From Acetobacter sp. (GTDB lineage: Bacteria > Pseudomonadota > Alphaproteobacteria > RF32 > CAG-239): DNA of 13,915 bases. Below the pieces are notes generated by a model. It ran no database searches, was not told the DNA's origin, and was given only the letters and a program-made list of their open reading frames with translations. The translations under genes were made by a program, and so were the position numbers. Below, piece after piece: positions 7,421 to 13,915 of this stretch (within the stretch, counting starts at the first letter, position 1; each line of letters opens with the position of its first letter). The stretch is from NCBI GenBank assembly GCA_023665325.1, contig JAMPED010000038.1, forward strand, positions 1 to 13,915, written 5' to 3'.

Positions 7421-9735
7421 TGAAACATCTGAGGATACGGTTGGGGTGGTTTTTGGGGGTATTAGCCACCCTACTCCTATTTTGTTTTATCTTTTGCCCG
7501 AAGCCTTTACTTTTAGAACATTATAATTTTTCTCGTGCGGTGTATGACCGGAATGGAAAATTGTTAAATCTTTCTCTTTCATTAGATGAAAAATACCGTT
7601 TGTTTGTCCCCTATCAAAAGATTAACGACAATACAAAAAAAGCGCTTTTAGCTTATGAAGATAGGAGATTTTTTAAACATTTTGGAGTAGATATATTAAG
7701 TATTTTCCGAGCAGCAGGGAATATGGCTCTTGGAGGTAGAAGACAAGGCGCTTCCACTCTTACAATGCAAGTTGCTCGGTTACGTTGGAGATTAGACACA
7801 TCTTCCCTTTGGGGAAAATTTATGCAAATATTACGGGCAATTCAGCTGGAACGGCATTATAGTAAAGAAGATATTTTAGAGGCGTATTATAACCTTTGCC
7901 CAATGGGGGGAAATATTGAAGGAATAGGTGCTGCTGCGCTGATTTATTTTGATGTTGAAGCTAATGCGTTGACACTTCCGCAAGCGGCGGCAATCGCTGT
8001 GATTCCGCAAAATCCGGAAAAACGACATCCTTTGAAAAAAGATGGAGCGGAGCAAATTTTGCAAGCTGTGAAAAGATTAAAAACACAGTGGATTACACTT
8101 TATGGTGATAATGAGGCGGCTGAATTTGACTTACCGATTGTTTTTGAACGCCATCTCCCTAAAACGGCAATGCACACCGTGCGCCGTGTCAAAAAGTTAC
8201 AGACTATGGGGGATATTCATACCTCAATTGACAGCTTTTGGCAAAAACGTCTTGAAGAAACTTTATGCAATTATATTGCCAAACAGCAAGTTTTAGGGGT
8301 ACGGAATGCAGCCGCGATGATTGTAAATCGTCAGACGATGGAGGTTATTGCTGAAAGTGGATCGGCTGATTTTTTTGATGTTTCTATTCTGGGGCAAGTT
8401 GATGGAATTACAGCACGACGTTCTTCAGGCTCAACGCTCAAACCTTTTATCTATGCTTTGGCTCTTGAACAAGGGATTATTCATCCCCTTTCCCTTTTGC
8501 GTGATGTACCGGAAAATTATGGATTTTACACGCCTGAAAATTTTGATCATAGTTTTAAAGGATTGATTAACGCTACAGATGCCTTGGTACAAAGCCGTAA
8601 CATTCCAGCAGTTGAGCTTCTTTTGGAGCTTAAAGATAACAGTTTTTACAATTTACTCAAAAATGCTGGTGTTCCCAAACTTAAATCTGCTAAGCATTAT
8701 GGACTATCGATTGCATTGGGTGGAGCCGAAGTAACTATGCAAAATCTTGCAGAGCTTTATGCTATGCTCGGTAATTTGGGAAATTTTCGTAAACTTCAAT
8801 ATTTTGCTGATGCTCAAACAAGTTCTGAAAAAATGTTTTTAACTCCGGAAAGCGCTTATTTGACACTTGAAATGCTGAAAACTAATCAGGCTGTTGATAA
8901 GCACGCCCTCCCCTATTTGGTAGCAAGAGATAAATATGAGGTTTACTGGAAAACCGGTACATCATTTGGTTTTCGTGATGCCTGGAGTGTTGGTATTGCT
9001 GGTGACTATGTGTTTGTAGTATGGATTGGAAATTTCGACAATACACCAAACAATGCTTTGACAGGACGTTCAATGGCTGCACCTTTGATGTTTACACTCA
9101 TTCGGATGATGGCTGCGGATGGGCTAATTAAACAACCAGAATTTCATCTTGATGAACTACAGCTGGCAGAAACAAAAATCTGTCTTGCAACGGGTGAACT
9201 GGCGGGGGCTGATTGTGATAAAATCGCCCAAACTTATTTTATTCCTAATATCACGCAAACACCATATAATAATATTTCTCGCCGAATTCCAATTGATATT
9301 GCGAGCGGAAAACGAGCTTGTCGTCATACTCCACCAACAACAGAATTAAAAACATTTCAATTTTGGGACTCTTATGTTTATCAAATTTATGAACAAGCAG
9401 GCATCCAACTTAATCGACCACCCGAATTTTTAGAAGATTGTAGCTTTATCAATGAGATTACCAACGGTAAGGCGCCGGTGATTAAGCAGCCTGTGGATGG
9501 CAGCACGCTTATTGCACACGGTAAAAATATTAAGTTGACATTAAAGGCTGATACTGATGCTGATGTGACTGAGATATTTTGGTTTATCAATGATGTGTTT
9601 GTAGGGAAAAATGCACGTTTCGAGACATTGGTGACAGATATTCCTAATGGGAAAGCAACTATCCGCGCCGTGGATAATTTGGGACGAACGGCGACGATTT
9701 CCATTATCGGAAAAAAGTTTTTACATATGAATTAA
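7420..9735 (+). CDS. pbpC: Penicillin-binding protein 1C
   Basis: A 771-residue bifunctional class A PBP, the same size as E. coli PBP1C. Residues about 9-26 anchor it in the inner membrane. The GT51 glycosyltransferase domain follows: catalytic Glu80 in EDRRFFKHFG, then GASTLTMQVAR at 110-120, the PBP1C form of the GGSTITQQ motif, and GGNIEG further on. The transpeptidase domain has all three motifs: Ser338-TL-Lys341, Ser392-R-Asn394 and Lys511-TG. Both activities therefore appear intact. Residues about 683-771 are the beta-sandwich BiPBP_C domain typical of PBP1C, after a Cys-containing linker. ATG7420 overlaps the TAA of the alpha-2-macroglobulin gene (TAATG), and there is no separate Shine-Dalgarno site, so translation is probably coupled. 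The pairing with alpha-2-macroglobulin is the known arrangement, linked to repair of breached envelope. The next gene starts 58 bp later without a strong terminator between. Confidence 0.95.
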   Translation: MKHLRIRLGWFLGVLATLLLFCFIFCPKPLLLEHYNFSRAVYDRNGKLLNLSLSLDEKYRLFVPYQKINDNTKKALLAYEDRRFFKHFGVDILSIFRAAGNMALGGRRQGASTLTMQVARLRWRLDTSSLWGKFMQILRAIQLERHYSKEDILEAYYNLCPMGGNIEGIGAAALIYFDVEANALTLPQAAAIAVIPQNPEKRHPLKKDGAEQILQAVKRLKTQWITLYGDNEAAEFDLPIVFERHLPKTAMHTVRRVKKLQTMGDIHTSIDSFWQKRLEETLCNYIAKQQVLGVRNAAAMIVNRQTMEVIAESGSADFFDVSILGQVDGITARRSSGSTLKPFIYALALEQGIIHPLSLLRDVPENYGFYTPENFDHSFKGLINATDALVQSRNIPAVELLLELKDNSFYNLLKNAGVPKLKSAKHYGLSIALGGAEVTMQNLAELYAMLGNLGNFRKLQYFADAQTSSEKMFLTPESAYLTLEMLKTNQAVDKHALPYLVARDKYEVYWKTGTSFGFRDAWSVGIAGDYVFVVWIGNFDNTPNNALTGRSMAAPLMFTLIRMMAADGLIKQPEFHLDELQLAETKICLATGELAGADCDKIAQTYFIPNITQTPYNNISRRIPIDIASGKRACRHTPPTTELKTFQFWDSYVYQIYEQAGIQLNRPPEFLEDCSFINEITNGKAPVIKQPVDGSTLIAHGKNIKLTLKADTDADVTEIFWFINDVFVGKNARFETLVTDIPNGKATIRAVDNLGRTATISIIGKKFLHMN

Positions 9736-9793
9736 GTTTTTTTTAATTTAAAGGCTTATATTTTATGGTTGTATGATTATTTAGGAGATGATG

Positions 9794-10387
9794 ATGAAAA
9801 AATTGATTTTAGGAGCAATGATGGTGATGAGCGCAATGACGGCAAATGCTGCGGATATTAAGCTTAAAGAGCCAACAACCACCGGCGGAATGCCTTTGAT
9901 GGAAGCGATTAAAGCTAGACGGTCTGGGCGAATGTTTGATACGAAGATGCTCTCTGACCAGCATTTGAGTGATTTATTATGGGTAACTTGGGGAATTAGC
10001 TCAGAAGATGGCAAACGAGTTATACCAACCGCTCGGAATTTACAAGATATTGAATTATATGTTTTGTTACCCAATGGTGTCTATGTGTATGATGCAAAAA
10101 ATAATGTTTTAGTACAGAAATCAGATAAAGATTTGCGCGAGGTCGTTGGTCGTGAGCAAAAATTTGCTTTGGATGCGCCAGTTCATTTATTGTTTGTAAC
10201 TAAAGATAAGAAATATGGTGAGATGCACGCAGGTTCTATGTATCAAAATACTAGTTTGTATTGTGCTTCTGAAGGTCTGAAGTGTGTGGTTCGTGGACTT
10301 TATGACAGAGCCGAAATTAAAACGGCTCTTGGACTTGAGGATGATAAAGAAGTAGTGATGACCGAGGCAGTTGGATACGCTAAATAG
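9794..10387 (+). CDS. Exported nitroreductase-family protein
   Basis: A 197-residue protein with a clear signal peptide (MKKLILGAMMVMSAMTANA, cleavage after about residue 19), so it probably acts in the periplasm. The mature part has nitroreductase-fold hallmarks: AIKARRSGRMF near residues 39-48, the FMN phosphate-binding RRSxR element, then VIPTARNLQDIELYV (equivalent to the PSaxNxQ region), and MHAGSMYQNTSLYCASEGLK, the dimer/flavin helix. It most resembles the small SagB/ThcOx-like nitroreductases. The electron donor and substrate are unknown. Most nitroreductases are cytoplasmic and reduced by NAD(P)H, so a periplasmic one raises the question of how its flavin is loaded and reduced. Three ATGs stand in tandem; ATG9794 is preferred because AGGAG at 9783-9787 is then 6 nt away. 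It may be co-transcribed with pbpC. TATATT at 9757-9762 is a weak possible own -10. Confidence 0.85.
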   Translation: MKKLILGAMMVMSAMTANAADIKLKEPTTTGGMPLMEAIKARRSGRMFDTKMLSDQHLSDLLWVTWGISSEDGKRVIPTARNLQDIELYVLLPNGVYVYDAKNNVLVQKSDKDLREVVGREQKFALDAPVHLLFVTKDKKYGEMHAGSMYQNTSLYCASEGLKCVVRGLYDRAEIKTALGLEDDKEVVMTEAVGYAK

Positions 10388-10442
10388 CGCCAGTGGCTGC
10401 AATAAATGGATGGCTTGTATTGTTGTGCAGGCTGTGTTTTTA

Positions 10443-10480
10443 TGGATTGTCACGTTGGACTGTGTCCTCCTCGCAATGAC
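10443..10480. repeat. Intergenic palindromic repeat of the GTCATTGCGAGG type
   Basis: Read on the minus strand, the element starts GTCATTGCGAGGAGGAC and ends GTCCAACGTGACAATCCA. From memory, this matches a family of dispersed intergenic palindromes in proteobacterial genomes, of the form GTCATTGCGAGG ... GACGTGGCAATCC. The centre is a small perfect stem, GGAC-tgt-GTCC, at 10457-10467, with outer ATTG/CAAT pairing. It lies in the 3' region of the nitroreductase gene just before the terminator. It may be a mobile REP-like element or a transcript-end structure. Confidence 0.5.
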
Positions 10481-10507
10481 TAAAATAGTTGCGAAAGTAG
10501 TTATAAT

Positions 10508-10541
10508 AAAAAAGCAGGAGCGAAAACGCACCTGCTTTTTT
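10508..10541. terminator. Bidirectional rho-independent terminator
   Basis: Six A residues and GCAGG (10508-10518) pair perfectly with CCTGC and six T residues (10531-10541). The inner GCG/CGC extends the stem after one A-A mismatch, with an AAAA loop. A-tract and T-tract on the two sides make it work in both directions. It ends the rightward alpha-2-macroglobulin/pbpC/nitroreductase block and the leftward cassette, whose last stop codon is only 3 bp away. Confidence 0.92.
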
Positions 10542-10543
10542 GA

Positions 10544-11194
10544 TTAGTTAAGCGGAAGAACAAAGCGAACGCACCAACGAGAAGGTTGATTAGCCTGTGA
10601 GGTTGACGAAAGAAATCCTAGATTTCCTATTTCATCACCTCGCAACTCTTTCAAAGCATTGTTTACTTTGCTTACCCCATATTCTCTGATAGCTTTGAAA
10701 TGGCTATCAGATGGAACGCACCATTTTCTGCCAGCAACTTTTGGTAACCCTTCTGCCTCTTCTCTAGCAATTTTTATAGGCTTGTTATACCCATTATTGC
10801 GCAAGGCAAAGATAAACTTACCGTTGCTTGACGAATTGAAAACAAGTCCCAAAAACTTACCGTCGCTTGACGAATTGAAAACAAGTCCCAAAACCTTACC
10901 TTCATATTTGGCATAGGTCATTCCGTTTGAGGTAACGGCATACTCGATTTGTTTAGTGACTTTCTCCGGTATTTTAGGAGGTGTCCCAAAATCTTCGCCT
11001 GCTACAAACTCAACCAGTTTCTCAAACGCCTCACTTTCAGGAGAAAAGAGTGTTTGCAGATTGATTGAATCGTTTGCAATACACGTTTGAAGAGCTTCCC
11101 CCACATCTTTAGAAGGAAGTGAGCTTATCAGCTCTTCCAGTGTCACCCCTAATGTTTGCATCAGGTTAATGATGGCTTTAACATTTGTGTTCAT
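10544..11194 (-). CDS. Hypothetical protein with DUF1566-like C-terminus
   Basis: A 216-residue protein without a signal peptide or membrane segment. The N-terminus is helical (INLMQTLGVTLEELISSLP). The C-terminal part, from about residue 120, has a pattern like DUF1566/Lcl-type domains, which adopt a C-type-lectin-like fold: a Trp-Cys-Val-Pro-Ser stretch (GRKWCVPSDSHFKAI), then GFLSSTSQ and a closing SRWCVRFVLP with aromatic and Cys residues. This assignment is tentative. In the middle, a 13-residue unit LGLVFNSSS(D/N)GKF occurs twice in tandem from a nearly perfect 39-bp DNA duplication. ATG11194 has no good Shine-Dalgarno site (GTGAG directly abuts it), so a start at Met12 remains possible. 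It follows the PcfJ-LRR gene by 54 bp on the same strand, probably in one transcript, and ends at the shared terminator. Function unknown. Confidence 0.7.
   Translation of the reverse strand: MNTNVKAIINLMQTLGVTLEELISSLPSKDVGEALQTCIANDSINLQTLFSPESEAFEKLVEFVAGEDFGTPPKIPEKVTKQIEYAVTSNGMTYAKYEGKVLGLVFNSSSDGKFLGLVFNSSSNGKFIFALRNNGYNKPIKIAREEAEGLPKVAGRKWCVPSDSHFKAIREYGVSKVNNALKELRGDEIGNLGFLSSTSQANQPSRWCVRFVLPLN
10815..10892 (-). repeat. Two-copy 39-bp in-frame tandem repeat
   Basis: Copies at 10815-10853 and 10854-10892 differ at a single base, which changes Asp to Asn in the encoded unit LGLVFNSSS(D/N)GKF. Being a multiple of three, the repeat keeps the gene in frame. The near identity indicates recent duplication, by slippage or unequal recombination, and makes copy-number variation between strains likely. 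Confidence 0.95.
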
Positions 11195-11248
11195 CTCACA
11201 TATATTTAAAAGTTAATAATTCAAATAATAAGTACTGTTAATTCTTTA

Positions 11249-13915
11249 CTAACCTCTTGTTATTGTTCTTTTTTTGATTAGAGGTGATAATAGTCTTTGT
11301 GGCGGAAACGGCGCTCGAGTTATGGCTAAGTTAGGATAGTCTCTTCGCAATGATTGTTCCTTTTCTTTAGGCATATCATAAGCTAATTCCAATGTAAAGG
11401 AAAAATGTTTCATATCTAACGGCAATTCCAGATAAGCATCTTTACCGAGTTTTATCTTTTTTAACATACTAAACTGTTCAGGTTTTAAGTATATACTCCC
11501 TTCTGATGGGAATAACTCATCCTTAAAGGTAATCTTTTTTAACGAAACATTTTGTTTAGTGTGGGTAAAATCAAGCTCTTGCAAATTTGGACACGGTCTG
11601 AACAAGATAATATCGCTAAATTTTTCAGGCCATATGATACGTTTAAGATTTGGAAAAAGCGGAGATAAAGCAGATGTTTTTATAGAAAGTTTTTTTAGTG
11701 TAGAAAAGTCCAACTCCTCCACATTACTTTGCCCTCCATCAATCAGATTTATGTTTAACTCTTCCAAATCTGGCGGCATATTTTCGCTGGATAATATAAA
11801 GTCAACAAATAGAGTTTTTATTTTTTGAAAACGGCTTAAATCTATACTTGGTATTTCATATTCTTTATCTTTTCTGACACTCATCCGCTCTACAGAAGGA
11901 GGAAGGATGATTTGTTGCACGTGTTCTATATCTAAACGGACTTCCTTTAACTTTTTGCAATAAGATAAATCAATTTCAGCATTTTTAGAAAAACTACTAA
12001 AAGGTAAATCAATGACTTCTAAATTTTTGTAACGAGAAAAATCAAGCGGATTAACTTCTCCAAACGTCATTCCTGTTAGACTTATTTTTTTGATATTTTC
12101 ATTAAGCTTAATTTCTTTGATTTTGGGCATAGTGGAAAAACAAATCAAGCAACCATATATTTTGGGAAATGAAAAATTATGTATTATTCCATCATCTGTT
12201 GTTATACTATAATCCGTTCCTTTTTCTTGTTCTAAAAAGCCAAAACTTTCTAATGTGTCATCTAAGATATCTATTCGTTCTAAAACTGGGTATGAGCAAT
12301 GCCCTCCAGTAAACTTTCTTGCTGCTGTTGAAACGATTATCTCACGTAATTTGGGAAACGTGCATCTACTTAAATCAATCTTTTTGATATTATGATAATT
12401 TGAAAAATCAAGCTGCTCAATATTTTCGTATGTTCCGTCGTTTAACTCAAATTTTTCAAGCTGCGGAGCATTAGGTATACCTCGTAGTTGCGGATAATAT
12501 CCGGTGATACAAAGTTCTTTTAATTGATGGTAATTTTCAAATTGTATCTTACATCCTTTATTTTCTTTTTCGTCTTTTCTACCCAATTTTAATTTTTTGA
12601 GATTTTGTGGTATATTTTGTAATTGTGAATATATTCCATAACCTTCTATTTGTTCAAGATTTTCGCCGCCAGCAATTTCTGTCAAAGCAATAAAATCCCC
12701 ATTAAAGGTAAATTTTTTCAAATTTGGAGAGAGAATGATTTTTTGAATGGTGGTTTCATTTTTGAAATTTACAGTAATTGTTTCACTTTGTATATTTACC
12801 AAGTCCAGAACAGGCTCTTCGCAAACAGCGTTTAACACTAACTCTTTAACATATTTAACGGTTTCCAGTTGTTTGGTTATTTTTGCACTTATAGGACCAT
12901 TGATTTCCAGCTTTTGCAAATTTAACTGATTTAGCGGTAATTTTTTTAAGCGAACAGATTTAACAATCAATTTATCAAGTGTCATTTTCTCAAGCGAGCC
13001 AATCATTTTTAGCATATCAATAAATTCACCATTGGCACTTCTCATAATACCGATATTGCGTTTTTCAGAATTTGGAATATCTTTTGAGTTTATTACATCA
13101 GAAAAATCTGTCGTATGCATTAGCGACATTATAAAACGGCGGGTTTCTTCAATATAATCCATATCGACCAGACTATCTTTATAACCTTTAATTTGTTTGA
13201 TTTTTCCTTTTTTAACTTCAATGGTTGCGTGCGGTTCATATTCTGTGTTTTCATCACCATAATCACGAATGGAATATATCTCTGTTTCGCCTTTTTCTAC
13301 CCTTTCCGCATAGCTCGCAACACAATGGCTCATTTGCTTACCCTCATATTCTAGTGCTTCTTTAGTGAGTAAACAAACGACCTGAACATTATGTTCTGGG
13401 TAAATTTCCACCACTTCTATACCTTGATGGCTCTTTATTAGACTTTCAGTATCTTTTACGTTCTTTTCGTTTATTTTTTCAAAATATTCATCAGCAATAG
13501 CAACTAAATCGTCCATATCTGCTGCATCTTTATGAAGACCTACAAAGTAGCGACTACCTTGGACACGGTTGGGATAATGCTCCAAATATGAGCTAACATA
13601 GTCTTTAATGTGTTGTGCTTGTTGATAGAGTGCGGAATGTAAGAACGACTCAACATTTACGGTTACACTTTGGTCTTCGTTAATATGGTACGCGTTTGGA
13701 ATATTTTGAACAAATGCGGCAAATAAATATTTTTTAAACAGACTATCTGTACAGGTGTAGATTTTAGCTTCTCTTGAGAGTTCTGTAAACGGAGTTAAGT
13801 TTTTCTCTTCCTGATAACGCTTTAAAAGCGCCATTTTGGTGGTGATGAGTTGATTTAAGCGGATGCCGATTTCTTTTTTATTTTCAGCAGCTACTGCTTG
13901 ACGAATTTTTGCTTT
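11249..13915 (-). CDS. PcfJ-like domain fused to leucine-rich repeats (5' partial)
   Basis: At least 888 residues are visible. The frame stays open for 27 codons upstream of the ATG at 13834 (KAKIRQAVAAENKKEIGIRL and on), and that ATG lacks a ribosome site, so the true N-terminus probably lies beyond the window. Counting from Met13834, residues about 150-240 match the PcfJ family: a GKQMSHCVASYAERV core with His170-Cys171, then IYSIR, then HATIEVKKGKIKQIKGYKD. PcfJ proteins are known from conjugative plasmids such as pCF10 and have no settled function. From about 275 to the end there are irregular leucine-rich repeats with recurring IDLSxCxxLKE / LDFSxYxNLExIDL units. There is no signal peptide in the visible part and no membrane segment, so it is probably cytoplasmic. 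It is the first visible gene of a leftward pair with the DUF1566-like gene. LRRs suggest protein binding; the partner is unknown. Confidence 0.8.
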   Translation of the reverse strand, partial: KAKIRQAVAAENKKEIGIRLNQLITTKMALLKRYQEEKNLTPFTELSREAKIYTCTDSLFKKYLFAAFVQNIPNAYHINEDQSVTVNVESFLHSALYQQAQHIKDYVSSYLEHYPNRVQGSRYFVGLHKDAADMDDLVAIADEYFEKINEKNVKDTESLIKSHQGIEVVEIYPEHNVQVVCLLTKEALEYEGKQMSHCVASYAERVEKGETEIYSIRDYGDENTEYEPHATIEVKKGKIKQIKGYKDSLVDMDYIEETRRFIMSLMHTTDFSDVINSKDIPNSEKRNIGIMRSANGEFIDMLKMIGSLEKMTLDKLIVKSVRLKKLPLNQLNLQKLEINGPISAKITKQLETVKYVKELVLNAVCEEPVLDLVNIQSETITVNFKNETTIQKIILSPNLKKFTFNGDFIALTEIAGGENLEQIEGYGIYSQLQNIPQNLKKLKLGRKDEKENKGCKIQFENYHQLKELCITGYYPQLRGIPNAPQLEKFELNDGTYENIEQLDFSNYHNIKKIDLSRCTFPKLREIIVSTAARKFTGGHCSYPVLERIDILDDTLESFGFLEQEKGTDYSITTDDGIIHNFSFPKIYGCLICFSTMPKIKEIKLNENIKKISLTGMTFGEVNPLDFSRYKNLEVIDLPFSSFSKNAEIDLSYCKKLKEVRLDIEHVQQIILPPSVERMSVRKDKEYEIPSIDLSRFQKIKTLFVDFILSSENMPPDLEELNINLIDGGQSNVEELDFSTLKKLSIKTSALSPLFPNLKRIIWPEKFSDIILFRPCPNLQELDFTHTKQNVSLKKITFKDELFPSEGSIYLKPEQFSMLKKIKLGKDAYLELPLDMKHFSFTLELAYDMPKEKEQSLRRDYPNLAITRAPFPPQRLLSPLIKKRTITRG

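Noticed and set aside
9725..9755. Terminator after pbpC (aattaa-gtttttt-ttaatt)
   Set aside because: The stem is six A/T pairs only, too weak for a rho-independent terminator. Read-through to the nitroreductase gene is more likely.
10187..10531. Leftward frame of about 114 codons opposite the nitroreductase gene
   Set aside because: It is antisense to a well-supported gene, crosses the terminator and repeat, and has no recognisable protein features.
13832..13834. ATG as the start of the PcfJ-LRR protein
   Set aside because: No Shine-Dalgarno sequence precedes it and the same frame stays open with protein-like sequence for 27 more codons to the window edge, so the gene is treated as 5' partial.

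Overview
The window is AT-rich DNA with short intergenic gaps and Shine-Dalgarno sites of the usual bacterial kind. It encodes a cell-envelope set typical of Gram-negative bacteria: a bacterial alpha-2-macroglobulin translationally coupled to penicillin-binding protein 1C, a signal-peptide-bearing nitroreductase-like protein and a membrane-anchored alpha/beta hydrolase. My best inference is a low-GC proteobacterium. A host- or gut-associated alphaproteobacterium would fit the intergenic GTCATTGCGAGG-type palindrome and the PcfJ-like/leucine-rich-repeat protein, but the sequence does not prove this.

Layout. At 1-168 there is a regulatory region: a sigma70-type promoter (TTGACT-N17-TATAAA) sits between two perfect 20-bp inverted repeats and points at the hydrolase gene (169-969). 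A convergent gene at 1048-1752 encodes a degenerate Rossmann-fold (SDR/epimerase-like) protein. A divergent regulatory gap (1753-1942) holds a repeated 12-mer, a small dyad and a 10-codon leader ORF. It precedes the alpha-2-macroglobulin gene (1943-7420) and pbpC (7420-9735), which overlap by one base. A periplasmic nitroreductase-family gene (9794-10387) follows on the same strand and may be read from the same transcript. A dispersed-type palindromic repeat (10443-10480) and a bidirectional terminator (10508-10541) close this block.

On the minus strand, entering from the right edge, lies a large gene (11249-13915, 5' end outside the window) whose product joins a PcfJ-like domain to a long irregular leucine-rich-repeat array. 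It is followed 54 bp downstream by a small gene (10544-11194) with a DUF1566-like C-terminus and a recent in-frame 39-bp tandem duplication.

How the genes work together. The alpha-2-macroglobulin and PBP1C pair is a known envelope-defence and repair arrangement: the macroglobulin traps proteases that breach the outer membrane and PBP1C is thought to help mend peptidoglycan. The PcfJ-LRR gene and its small neighbour look like a separate accessory cassette of unknown function. The most interesting signals are the promoter flanked by inverted repeats (candidate phase-variable invertible promoter, or twin repressor operators) and the PcfJ-LRR fusion.
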